From Atopsyche davidsoni (Eukaryota; Arthropoda; Insecta; Trichoptera; Hydrobiosidae), in contig JAILWY010000007.1 of NCBI GenBank assembly GCA_022113835.1, positions 11,819,001 through 11,883,000 on the forward strand: a DNA stretch of 64,000 nucleotides, in the 5' to 3' direction. Each line of letters opens with the position of its first letter. Positions within the stretch are counted from its first letter, which is position 1. The notes under the pieces are model-generated. The model was not told the DNA's origin. It did no database searches and saw only the letters and a list, made by a program, of their open reading frames with translations. The translations under genes and the position numbers were made by a program. Below are positions 43,601 to 54,604 of this stretch, piece by piece.

Positions 43601-44990
43601 TTGTATTAAATAACTTAATTCACCATTGATATCCGAGTAGGTTCTCGTATAATTATTGCACCCCGTTCATGGCCCACTGACCCACAAAAAACGACTTTTA
43701 CACCAAATAAAATTCGTGGATCTTACATAATAAATAAATTATGTGGTAATCGCCTGCATTGGTATTTACCCCTTCGGTGTAGTTTTGTCCCAAAACAGCA
43801 AAATTTATTTCCAGAATCTTGGAAGGACGCCAGATCTTGTAATAGTTGCATAAAAATTTGTATGCACCTTGCTTTGTATTGCTCCTTGAAAACCTTTCGT
43901 CGCTTTAACGTCTTATTTTTATTGGAAGACGGGTTATTTATTTTCTTGTTTGGTTTAAAGGTAAGGCCTGGCATTGAACAAAGTATTTGTTAGATTAAAA
44001 AATAGCAGGAAAATTGTCAATACTTAACAGTTAAATAGGTTTTGGGAGCTTTGGTTGTGTTATGCATTTTTGTGTGAAACACTTGAGCTACATGCAAAAA
44101 TATATAAGTATATAGTTTTAAATGTGCAATACAAATTTTATAGTTGTTAGTCAATACTGGCTCAGTCAAGTAGTTCACACCAATGCCTAGGACACCCTTA
44201 TTTATTATATATATATAATATATATTGTTTACATAGGCAAGACTCCCAAAATATAGGGACGCTATTGGCTAATAACAAATCGACTGCAGGCTTTATTGCT
44301 GATGTCATTAAGTATAGTGACAAGTGGCAATGCATTAAAACTTTTCGAAGTTGTTCAGATAGCAATGTGTTATTTTACAAAAACATTAAGCATTAAAAGT
44401 ACACGTTCCCATAATCAGTGTGATTTAAGCATAAGCAACCTTAACGGTTATGTTGTTTCATAGTGATCTTTAAAGTAAAAATTACTTGTTCTCGCTCAAT
44501 TCGAAGACCTTTGGATTTGCTTTGTACTACTCTCACAAAAGTTGTATTAAAATATACTCAAAATTTTATTTATTTCAAAATTTGTATCTATGTATTCTAT
44601 TGAGTAAAATTTTTATATTTTTATCAAAAAAATATATTATTCATTGATGAACGAAAACAATGTTCTGGAAATAATTCTTTATCTCTGCATAAAGGAGCTT
44701 GGGTTATTAGCAAAAAATAATTAAAAAATATACCTTTGTTTAAATATTTAATAATTATTTTTATATGTATATATATTACAATATATATACAATTCGCTCC
44801 TGTACATATCCTATGTTGAATGTTACGCACTCTTAATTCAGTGCGAGCGAAATGGACGCCGGCACGTCTTCGGAGAAGCTCTAGCATGTCAAGCACAATA
44901 TAATTTTACTATTGGCCAACCATCATGGCCACTTCCATCAATCCGGGTTTGGCTCGAAGAAAAGGAGAAATTTTCGAATTAAATTAATCG
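40690..44990. other. Intergenic, mostly featureless
   Basis: AT-rich. It holds a short inverted-repeat structure (41044-41160) and TA-rich runs at about 41571-41590 and 44203-44226. Open frames at 42073-42279, 42288-42584 and 43723-43974 show no coding character and are not called. Confidence 0.4.
41044..41160. repeat. Short inverted-repeat element (possible mini-MITE)
   Basis: The arms TAATGCAGAGTCGTTTACTAA (41044-41064) and TTAGTAAACGACTGCATTTGCATTA (41136-41160) are near-complementary around a 70-bp centre that itself contains GGTTTAGTAACGCA-type echoes. No transposase and no clear target duplication. Confidence 0.55.
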
Positions 44991-45001
44991 CCAGGCTTTG
45001 T

Positions 45002-45034
45002 TATAAATAAATGCCAAGTGCCGGTCTCCTGTCA
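45002..45034 (+). promoter_or_regulatory. TATA box and start region of the His/Pro/Gln-rich gene
   Basis: TATAAATA at 45002-45009, with an initiator-like CTGTCACAT around 45034, about 30 bp downstream. This predicts a leader of about 44 nt before the ATG at 45078. Confidence 0.7.
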
Positions 45035-45077
45035 CATACGCCGAGTCCCAGTCGAGTCCTCAACTATTGCAGGCAAC

Positions 45078-48000
45078 ATGAAGTGGTTTAGTTTCATTGT
45101 GAGTGTAAATAATGATATTTATTTTAATTTTAGTTTGAGTGGTTGTTTTTTTAAATGTATTTAGTGCCAGTGTTGCGTGACGTGGCGCAGTGTTGCCAGT
45201 TTTGTGCGAAACGTGGGAGAGTGGAAAATTTAAACAGGATATGCTTTTCAAGCTTATTGCTGTTTTGCACCAGTAAAATAAATTTAAAAATCAAAAGTGA
45301 CTCTTTTCAATGCAATAATTAAATTAATGTTTTAATTGTGCATTGAAATTATATAATTATAATCTTAAAAAAAAGTTTTTGTAAAAGTACAATACAGTCC
45401 AGATAGTATTTTTATTGATTTCTAAACGCGAGCACGTATAATTTGACATTATATTTAGATAGTTTTTCAAAGATATCATAAAGTTTTAGCGTAATTCTGT
45501 GAAATCTGTTATAAACACAGCGAGTCAAAGAAAGCAATACCCGGAAAAGTCGGAAAATTTATTCGTTATTTCCATATAAAAGAACATATTGATATTAAAA
45601 AAATATTTACGCAAGTTAACTGCACTCTACAATAACCGGTTGTATGCGGTAACGCTAAAATTTATCATAATTATATATAATTTTTTCGTACTTCATTTTG
45701 GGATAACAAACTCTTGAACACGCTCACTTTTCTACGCCAGTTATGTTTACGCCCTTATATCACAATAAATGTGGCTTTCATGCATTGCATTGTCATTTGA
45801 TCAAAATAATCCATCGAAGACACCAGCAAGTGCGATGGATTTATTTAACGCTCATAAAATGCTTGAGCTATGATGGAGTATACTAAAAAAATGTTATAGT
45901 AGGGAAGTTTACAATTTGGTTCATTTCAACGTATTTTTTTCAGTTACCTACGAAACGTTGTTTAATAATTTCGAAATTGCTTTATTTTAGGCCACAGTGG
46001 CGCTGAGCGTGTGCCTAGTCAGTGCAGATGATGAACCAAAAGCCGAGCACAAAGCCACCAGCGAATCTCTCGACCCTGTCAAAGTAGAGATAGTCGAGGC
46101 AGAGAAGGTCCACAACAAGCGAGGACTCTTTAACCCAGCCCCGACCTTCTCCCAGGGCTATGACCATGCCACCATCAAGCACTCGATCCTGAAGCCTTTT
46201 GTGGTGGAGTACCCAGTTCAGTCCGTTAAGCTCGGAGTTAAGATCCCGCTGAGGAATCACCATCACCACGGAAAACACGGGCACGGTGTCAAGTTCCCTT
46301 CTCATAGTTTTAATTTACCTACTCATAACAAGCCCGGTTGGACTAAAAATTGTCACCACCATCATCACCCTGCTCCCCCACCCCCAAAGCCAATTGTTCC
46401 AACCAACACAGCGCTTTTTCCAACTCACATAGCTCCAGCTCCGGCGCCGGCTCCGATTCTTCCTCAGCCTGCTTTAACTTTTGTACCGAGGCCAGTGCAT
46501 AGGCCATTACTTCCGCTTCACCCTCCAGTGTTTGGACCTGCTCCATTTTTACCAGCTCCGACGCAGTTTTTCCCCGTAGCTGCTCCCGTTCTCCCAGCGC
46601 CTGTTCCGCTGCTCCCTGCTCCAGTTCCAGTGATCCCGGCACCGGCTCCATTCGTACCAGCCCCAACTCATTTTCTTCCTACACCAGTACACCCTGTGCC
46701 TCACGTGCCAGTAGCTCACGTCCCCCAACCTCATGTCATAAGACCGGGTCATTCTCTTCACACTTCATTTTTTGCTACTTATCCTAGATTTCCATTTGTA
46801 AACGGTCTGAGACCGATTCCAGCTCCTGCGCATATTCCGTTAGGAGTAGCAGCTCACGCTCCTCCTGCTCATATTCCGATCAATTTTGGGCATTTCCCCT
46901 TGAATGTTATCAAGCAACATCCGCCAATAGGCCAAATTCCCATTAATTTCGCCCATTTACCAGTAAATATAGGACATCACGCTCCCCAACCTTTGGTTCC
47001 GCAACCACTCGTTCCCCAACCGTTTGCTCATCAGCCGCTGCATCCACAACAATTCATTCCACATCCATTTGCTCAGCAGCCATTTGCTCAGCAGCCATTT
47101 GCTCACCAGCCATTTGCTCAGCAGCCATTTGCTCACCAGCCATTTGCTCAACAGCCATTTGGTCCACAGCCCTTTGCTCCCCAGCCATTTATTCCACAAC
47201 CGGGACCTCATCATGTAGTTCCTCAACCACTGAGTCCTGCTCAACCCCCAGTTGCTGCAGGACAATCGCCAGCAAACGTTGCTTTAGGGTTTGGTAACTT
47301 CCCCTTTAATTTCGGACAACATTCGTTGTTCGATCAGCACCCGGGAGTTCAGGCTACTCAACCTGCTGCACCGCAGGCTCCTGGAGTGGTTCAAGGCACG
47401 CCAAATATTCAAGACGCCGGCAATGGCTTTTTTAATGGCATAAATCTTAATGCTGGTAATGATAACGTTTGGACACCCATGGCTAACCCTGCGACTGATA
47501 ATAATAATCCAACCGTCCTACAATATCCCGAAAATCCTCAGTTCGCTCAACCCGAACAAGGCCAGGCAGCATTCCCGACGCAAGAATCCACGGAGGGGAC
47601 TCAGATTCTGGACCAAAACAACGTATTCAATACCCAGCAAAATAACGACCAAAACGGAGTCTTCCAATTCCAGCAAAATGAGCAAAACCAAGGATACCAT
47701 TACCAACAGAACGGAGGTCCAGCATTCGAGGAAGGAACTCAGCAACAAACGGAGGAGCAGCAACAATACGACCAACAATTATATATACAACAGCAGCAAG
47801 AGAAGTTCATCCAGCAACAGCAGCAGCTAGCCGAGCAGCAACGGCAAGAGCAACTGGGCCAGCAGGAGTACGAACAAAGCGAGCAGCAACTGAACCAGCA
47901 GCAGCAGCACCTGCAGCATCAGCAACAGGCGCACGAGCAGCAGCAGTACTTGAACCAGCAACAGTACCTAAGCGCCCAGCAGCAAGCCAGCAGCAACCCG

Positions 48001-48147
48001 CAGCACGAGCCTCAGTTCCCTCAGGCTCTTCCAGACCACCCGCTTTCAGGGCGGCCCATCAGCCAGGCCTTCGTCAACCACCAGCCCCAGCGCCAGCGCC
48101 AGAGGAGGAGACGTCCGGCCAGGAACCAAGCAGCCGGGCATCCGTAG
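45078..48147 (+). CDS. Secreted His-, Pro- and Gln-rich structural protein (2 exons, 725 aa)
   Basis: Exon 1 (45078-45098) encodes only MKWFSFI and ends at GTGAGT; exon 2 is 45991-48147. Such a tiny signal-peptide exon is typical of insect cuticle protein genes. The joined N-terminus is a clean signal peptide cleaved after VSA (residue 19). Then come an acidic segment, a dibasic Lys-Arg (50-51) and a short unique region (HSILKPFVVEYPVQSVKLGV). A His-rich stretch with HHHH and HHHHH runs and the only mature Cys (128) follow, then a long Pro-rich region with PAPVPLLPAP-type repeats. A pentapeptide array FA[QH]QP (DNA about 47066-47200), a Gln-rich C-terminal third and a basic tail (RQRQRRRR) end the protein. 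No known domain such as the Rebers-Riddiford chitin-binding motif was seen. Role inferred: cuticle, eggshell or other matrix protein. Confidence 0.82.
47066..47200 (+). repeat. 15-bp tandem repeat encoding FA[QH]QP pentapeptides
   Basis: Nine consecutive units, FAQQP FAQQP FAHQP FAQQP FAHQP FAQQP FGPQP FAPQP FIPQP. The DNA unit is close to CATTTGCTCAGCAGC. The Gln/His alternation in the middle units points to duplication of a 30-bp higher-order unit. The array lies inside the coding sequence. Confidence 0.85.
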
Positions 48148-48686
48148 ACCACGCCAGCCAGTACTCATGAGTCTAGAAAATATAAAACAGTCAGATAGAA
48201 TAAGCTCACAATGCCATTGGGGACGTGCTGAAGCCATGTTGGTTTCCGCTGGAAATTTAATTAATTTCGTTTAGTGATTTTCTATGTTTTCTTACATAAC
48301 GTTTCGTTTTTAAAAACTTACAACAGATTACAAACAATGAATTTTCACCGTCTTGTATATAACAGAACCAACTCGGATTATATCATGAACGATTCGTTTT
48401 ATTAATTTGTTGCATTTAATGATGCACGATTGTTCAACTAAAACGAAACAATGAATACCACCAGATTACGTTGCTCAAACGAATTTATAATTAATGCAAG
48501 AAAAAGTATATAATACATAAAAGTTATTTTTGCAAAAAAAAATGCAATGCACTTGAAATATAGATATTTGATAAAAAAAAAAACTATCACTGTGCGTTAT
48601 ATAAATATTTATATGTGTAATATACGTATATTAGTTTCTTACACATACAAAATTTTTCTTGATATATATACGCTCAGAGATTGTAA

Positions 48687-48692
48687 AATAAA
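48687..48692 (+). terminator. Candidate poly(A) signal for the His/Pro/Gln-rich gene
   Basis: AATAAA about 540 nt below the stop, followed by a GT-containing stretch. Its distance makes it plausible but not certain. Confidence 0.35.
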
Positions 48693-48699
48693 CATTGTG

Positions 48700-50300
48700 A
48701 AATTGGGTTCATTGTATCACAAGTAATTGCATTTTTAACAGCCTGAAGAATGTGATAGATTTCAAAATACACTGAGAGTTATTTAACACCCAAAGCACGT
48801 ACCCCTGAAGAAATGCTGAAAGAGTGGGGAAAAGAAAGTGATTTTACCGATGTTAAATGATTGTATTTTATTCTGAATGCTTCCATATGTTTTGTTCTGC
48901 ATAACAACAACGGCGGCCATCTTCTCGACTAGGTGTGTGAATAAGTTAATAAATAAATAAATAAACTATTTGTTTAAAGTGTGTGAGACGGCTCTGCTCT
49001 GTTGGAGTGAAAGATTGTTTTTTTTTTTTTTAATGTTAAGTGTTAATTTGTTTATTTATTATTGAAATATATTAATTTTTATTTATCTATTTTTTTATTA
49101 TCACGAAGCTATTTTGATTATTTCTACAGATTTTATATTGTAAGAGATCATTGCATGGATTAAATCAAGCCGAAACGACCTTTGAAAAATTACAGAAACA
49201 AGCATTTTCTAAGCTTTCCTTTGGCATATTAAAATATTACAATAAATTATCTGATTAGGTCATTTTAATTCTTTGTTTCAGTGTATAGACCTGAGGGTCT
49301 ATACTTATAGACAACTTGTTAAATGCTAGTGTGTAACCGATGTTCCCATGCTTGATCAGAACTCGATGACTTGCAAGTATTCTTGACTTTAATATAGTAC
49401 CCGAGGTAGCATTATATTTTGATTAAATCGAAACCCACACGTGTTTTAAAAAACAAAGTCCAAAGACTCTTCCTGTCGATTCATGTATGAATTATTTAAA
49501 GATGTATTACTTCATAGTGCAATGGTAAACACACTATGGTTAGTACAAATCACCATTATTAATAATTCTAAGGGAACTATTAAAGCTGTGAAAAAAAAAA
49601 TACTGCAAATGAACAATGAAGATTTACTAAGTGGATTACGAGTTCATACAAATATTTTATATTAAGAGAGAGTGTCATACTATCAAACTAGAAATTGACG
49701 ATGCTTCTACAAGACGAAAGAGCTCTCACAAATCAAAGAGTCTTGCAAGTCATTTAACTTTGCTTGTATTAAAAAAATGTCTCTGCAATCTTAAACGGTG
49801 AGTTAGAAAATGAAAAAGTCACATTTTTTGCACTGACGAGAATCAATGCAAAGAATGCGAATGGTTTTTATGGCTGGTGAGATTTCCTCTGGGAATGAAA
49901 TTGAGAATTTTTTATTATATTTATACTATATATTATTTATACATAAATATTTTTTTACTTAAATTTGTTATTTTTTAATATTGGATGTATTGTTTGTTTG
50001 ATTACATTAAGCGTTGACTTTGAATAAATAAATTATTTTTGAGTATAAATCAAGTCAAAATTATTTTTCTGTAAATGAATGCTTAAAATTGGTCAATTAT
50101 TTAACAAATTACCTATTCAATATTTCCAAGACGAAGTGTCGCACATAGATCCATAACACTTTTACTGTTTTGATCGATAGAAAAAAAGCTAGTTTTTATC
50201 TAAGGTTCTGCGTAAATAAATATAAAATTCCGCTTGTTAATGTTGAAAGTATTGTTTGTTTACGGTACTTCTTGTTTGTTTGATTTCGGCAGTGATATTT
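48700..50300. other. Intergenic, nothing supported
   Basis: AT-rich. A perfect 9-bp hairpin (GTATAGACC/GGTCTATAC, loop TGAG) lies at 49283-49304. A 60-codon frame at 49483 shows no coding character. Confidence 0.4.
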
Positions 50301-50319
50301 TTTTTTTGCAAATCAGCCG

Positions 50320-50346
50320 TGACGTCACCCAAAGTGCATATAAATA
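50320..50346 (+). promoter_or_regulatory. Orphan promoter: palindromic CRE plus TATA box
   Basis: A perfect TGACGTCA (50320-50327) lies 11 bp before TATAAATA (50339-50346), a strong pol II promoter arrangement. Downstream is a plausible leader, then ATGAAT followed by GTACGT (possible donor) at 50444-50455. No coding exon could be attached. It sits between two matrix-protein genes and could belong to a gene whose main exon I do not recognise, a non-coding RNA, or a decayed gene. Confidence 0.5.
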
Positions 50347-51227
50347 CAGGCTTGGCGCAGATCGTTTTCTTTAGCTCACACCTCTTCTACCTGTAAACAC
50401 CTGCAGGTTGTTCCAAGAAAGCATATTTCTTACCGCAGTATCTATGAATGTACGTAACTAGACTAATAAAATACAGGAGATAGCAGTAGCTTGGTGGATT
50501 ATATACTATACAAGTCATCATAATTTAGATGTTATGAAAACAAGTAGACTAAAATCACACTGTAACAAGGAAAAATAGGAGTGGAAAACTTAATAAGTCT
50601 TAAAAAGCCTTATGCTGAAATATATTGCTCCCATGCAATCTTTATCAAAATTATAAATTGAGTGTCGGTTGCAAGAATTATGAGCGTCGCCGATTCCGGG
50701 ATCAGTCATAAAATCATAAAAAAAATACTACGCAGAATTATTATTAAATAAATTCTAATGAATATTGTCTATTTTCGTGTTATTTCAATTTTCACATCTT
50801 GCGACAAGTGGCCGCTTTTTGCGGCGGACATTTTCTAAGTTTGCCAAGCGCGAATGCGCAACAGCTCGAATTATCCGGAAAGTTCGATTAGCCCTGACGC
50901 AATGCTCTCCAGAGCAGAAAGCCATATTATAATAACAGCTTTTTATTTAATCTTTGATGCAACGCCTCGCCCGGAGCAGTTCAAGTTCGCAGCTCGATTG
51001 AAAGCGAATTCCGAGAGCGCTCGTACCGAAGACGGTACAGAGTTGTCACTTTAACTTGCACTTAGAATATAAACAGTAAAACTGTCAATAAAAATAATTG
51101 AATAAATATCCTAAACCAAGGGTTATTCATAACCAAGCTCCACAAACTCCTAAGAGGCTACCACCTAAGCCACTTATTGTAAGCCCCATAACATGCGCGC
51201 ATGATAGATAAATACTGTATTGCAAAA

Positions 51228-51535
51228 CTTCTGCGCTCTCCCCATTCTGTTGACACCAACTCTGAGCGTTTGTAAAGGATCAGTAATGGAGTAGGGTACT
51301 TGAAATGATTGTAGAGAGATGTGTTTTGTAAGTACGTAGAGAGGCTCTTGCTATTGTTTTTGCATCTTACTACAAAATGAGTATCAGATCTAAACGCCAG
51401 TGCTTTGTAAGGAAAGGATTATAAAGGACAGCAGTAATACGAAGACTTATAGAAGAAAACCATGAAAACTAGCTCAGCATAAATATATTCTCAGTGTCGC
51501 CAACCTCCTATGAAGAGAGGCACCCGAAGAAGAAG
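51228..51535 (+). repeat. SINE-like repeat, copy C
   Basis: Starts GCTCTCCCCATTCTGTTG, contains GAGTATCAGATCTAAACGCC and CTTTGTAAGGAAAGGATTA, and ends TCGCCAACCTCCTATGAAGA with GAGGCACCCGAAGAAGAAG. It is followed directly by a LINE 3' fragment. Confidence 0.78.
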
Positions 51536-51539
51536 TATT

Positions 51540-51748
51540 ATTAATTACAGCGGTAATGTAACTATACCAAATATAGCCTACTGCAGAAAAAAATCCGAGG
51601 AAAAAGAGGTAGTAGAAGGAGTAAGATAACGTGGATGCGGAATTTGTCTGGGGTACAGCCGAATAAAAAAGACTATCCCAGGATAAAGATATGCTCAGTG
51701 AGATTGTCACCAACCTTCTCTGAGAGGCACCTGAAGAAGAAGAAGAAG
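51540..51748 (+). mobile_element. Non-LTR retrotransposon 3' fragment
   Basis: In one plus frame it reads a C-terminal remnant of a LINE ORF2 protein (GSRRSKITWMRNLSG), then CACCAACCTTCTCTGAGAGG and a (GAA)n tail. The GRxRxxWxxNL-type motif is common at the end of insect LINE reverse transcriptases. Strongly 5'-truncated. Confidence 0.65.
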
Positions 51749-52074
51749 TAATGCAACAAAGCGCAATACACAACATGTAATATTATTTTGTGACTGTAAC
51801 TTATTTAAATAATTATTAATTTTTAAAATTAAAAATAATATAGTTTTACTTTAGTAAGGTACGAGGATAATGTAGTGTGCATATTTTTTTTAGTATTTCA
51901 AGTTAAATTACATAAAATAAAACAATGCAATATAAATCTTTGAATCACAGAGTTACTCATTTAATTTCAGTGTATACTTGCAAAATCAATAATTGGACAG
52001 CAAAGCACGCTCGGCTGCGCTTTCAGTACCACACGAAACCATAAAAAAACACCATGTAGTTAACTAAAAATGGT

Positions 52075-52080
52075 TTTATT
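52075..52080 (-). terminator. Candidate poly(A) signal for the Gly/Tyr-rich gene
   Basis: AATAAA on the minus strand about 135 nt below the stop codon. Confidence 0.5.
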
Positions 52081-52214
52081 CGAATGAAATCAGTTCAGTA
52101 ACAAAGAATTTAGAAAAAATATGTACATGTTACAACGCAGTTAGATGAGAAACTTGTAAAGTTAGTGATGAATTTAATAATGCTCAAGTCGTGGTTTTAG
52201 CTGGTGTTGATGGT

Positions 52215-53403
52215 TCAGTGAAGAAGAGGGACTCCGTGCCCCAGGCCGAGGTAAGGGGAGGAGTATCCGGAGTATCCGGGGTATCCGTGGTATCCGGGGT
52301 AGCCGAAGGTGGAGACCGGAGCGATGGTCTTGGAGATCAGAGGGGCGTGCAGGGGGGCGGCGTAGCTGATGGGGGCGACGGTTTTGGGGATGATGGGCGC
52401 GCTGTAGGCAGGGGCGGCGAACCCGTGGCCCAGGGGAAGACCGCTGGAGTAGGGGTAGCCGAGCCCGTGGCCGAGGGCGGAGTACCCATGGTAGCCTGAA
52501 GCCAGCCCGGGGTAGCCTAGACCATGGTAGCCACTGTAGCCGCCATACCCGCCATAGCCGCCATAGCCCAGCCCGACCACGGCACGCTTGTCGGTCTTCT
52601 TCTCCTCCTCATCAGCGTGGCAGGCTGCCGCCAGGATCAGAACGCACACCTGAAAAAATCAAATCAATTAGTACCCAGCAGGTTTTTTAAGGGAACCGGA
52701 GACCACCAGCTGCAAAATCACCCAGAGCGGGTTTTGCATCTCGACCACGTGCCACGAGTCATGCTATATAGAAACAATATTTTATTCTCGACATTGAATC
52801 GAAGATACGGCATCAGTAAAAACAATTTAAACATATACAATTATTAAGCAATAAAATATTTTTGTTGTAAATACATATTTATGTTTTTACAAATTATTAA
52901 TACCCCGCACAATAATTCTCAATAAGTAAACTCGCAATTAAACTTTTCAACTTGATTAAAAAAATATTAAATGTGTACAAAGTACTATTAACATTTTATG
53001 CATATTATATAAACACTTCTTCAGAGCTACAGAATTTATAATATATTTTATATAGTGGATTTGTTATAATTCAATTTGTTTTTTTAGTTAATTGTACACA
53101 TAAAAATTATAATTCATAAAATGCGTACCGAAATTAAAATAATATTAGTTATTTATTTTATGATGCGACTAGTTTCTGCCGACCACGACAGTTGGTGAAA
53201 CTAATCGATTCACAGCAAAAATCATTAAAATATATATCACTTTAACTTTTTTTTATTTTAAATTCAAAATAAAAGTGAAGTTAAAAATAAGTCAGAAGTG
53301 TGTTTTTAATAAGACAGAGGGGTTGTTTTTATTCACCTGTATATTGATTTTAAAATTTTTGTAAGGGCGATTAATTTAGTATTTGACTTACGAAGAACTT
53401 CAT
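52215..53403 (-). CDS. Gly/Tyr-rich cuticle-like secreted protein (2 exons, 148 aa)
   Basis: Exon 1 (53403-53392) encodes MKFF and ends at GTAAGT; exon 2 is 52649-52215. The joined start is a signal peptide, MKFFVCVLILAAACHA, cleaved before an acidic DEEEKKTD and a dibasic Lys-Arg. The body is rich in Gly, Tyr, Pro and Ala: a GYGGYGGYGGYSGYHGLGY array, a GLGYPYSSGL segment, a duplicated block (PKTVAPISYAAPLHAP / SKTIAPVSTFGY) and a C-terminal GYPGYHGYPGYSGY array. The four-codon first exon and composition are typical of insect cuticular glycine-rich proteins. No Rebers-Riddiford motif. Tyrosines could serve in cross-linking during sclerotisation (inference). Confidence 0.88.
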
Positions 53404-53470
53404 TTTGCTTGGGGTGATTGGCTGGTGGCTGAGAGGGTTGCTGTAAAGACTTTGACTCCACGGGGTGAGC

Positions 53471-53511
53471 ACTGAGACTTGGCTGTGGTGCAGCCATCAA
53501 ACCTTTATATA
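53471..53511 (-). promoter_or_regulatory. TATA box and TCAGT initiator of the Gly/Tyr-rich gene
   Basis: TATATAAA on the minus strand at 53511-53504, with the arthropod initiator TCAGT at 53475-53471, about 30 bp downstream. This predicts a leader of about 70 nt before the ATG at 53403. Confidence 0.8.
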
Positions 53512-53676
53512 GTAAAGTGGATCTAGAATATCACGCATGCGACCACACCCTCGGGTGTTTGAGATTTACTTCCAAGTTGCAGCGATCGACAACCACCCCA
53601 TACATAGCTGCCATTTCAAAGAACAAAACAATCGGAGATAGATTACTGCTCGTAATAATCCATAGCAAAATATATA

Positions 53677-54187
53677 CACGGTGTCCAAAGAAAGCATCGG
53701 GTATTTGTTAGTTCAGTAAAACAAAAACTACTTGTAATCAAGTATTTTTTTTATTGTCGATTATAAGAATACAAAATTGAAAATGATTTCCAAAAGATGA
53801 TGTTATCCAAATGGTGACCGTTACGCGCTGCTGGCACTCTTCCAATCTGGATCGAAGATTGCTGATAACACGCTGACACATAGCCCTCGATATTGCTGCC
53901 ATTTCTGACCTGATGTTTTGTTTCAATTCCGTTAGGTTCGTCGGATTATTCTCATAAACCTTACTTTTAAGGTATCCCTATACGAAATATTTAAGAGGGC
54001 TAAGGTCGGGGCTTCTGGGAGGTCAGTTGAAGTTACCTCTACGTGAAATGACCTTATTAGGGAATAATTCGTTAACAGCTTCGATTGATTGATTGGATCT
54101 ATGGCAAGTGGAACTTGTTGAAGTCTTGTTGGAAGCACGTTCTTGAGTTGAAACCTTGAAACTCCTGCAACTCTGGACCCAAAAACA
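53677..54187 (-). mobile_element. Mariner-family element, 5'-truncated copy 3
   Basis: Reverse-oriented copy of the same family. The 3' terminal repeat (CACGGTGTCCAAAG) sits next to TA at 53675-53676. Transposase remnant frames cover 53738-53926 and 53932-54138. Similarity stops abruptly at about 54187, inside the segment that precedes the remnant in the other copies. It lies just upstream of the Gly/Tyr-rich gene promoter, about 165 bp away. Confidence 0.85.
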
Positions 54188-54501
54188 ATAGCTCTTTGCC
54201 ATTCAGCTATTCATACTAGTCTATGATTCGCCTTGTCGTGCAGAGTTACTTATTATGTGTTTGAGAAACGAGATGATCCGCTATTTACTGTTTGATCTTG
54301 TTTCTATGGCTTCTTCTTATGGGTGCTGTGAATAGCTATTTATATTTTTCGTATAATTCTAGTGGTTTGATGGAAAGGTGCTGCACCTCTGCAGGTACGA
54401 CGTAGCCCTTCCAAGCAGCCGCCACAGCTGTGCTCTGCACCCACACAGGCAGAGTGCAACAATAATGGCGAGCACTGCCGGTTACCTCACGTCCTATGCA
54501 T

Positions 54502-54508
54502 TATAAAA
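54502..54508 (+). promoter_or_regulatory. Orphan TATA box in a GC-rich patch
   Basis: TATAAAA within GC-rich sequence (54370-54560). The downstream sequence has no ATG frame of note and soon runs into a SINE-like repeat. No gene could be attached. Confidence 0.3.
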
Positions 54509-54604
54509 CGCGGACTTTTCCGCCAAATCCTGTGCACGCCGAGACCGGGGCTGGACTCGGCGAAAACCATATTTAATTAATTAATTAAGACAATTCTTCT
54601 ACAT

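Noticed and set aside
46957..47265. Repetitive frames antisense to, and out of frame with, the FA[QH]QP array
   Set aside because: Any 15-bp repeat opens several frames; only the plus frame joined to the signal peptide is supported.
50854..51054. 66-codon frame in a moderately GC-rich patch
   Set aside because: No signal peptide, domain or splice context; not enough to call a gene.
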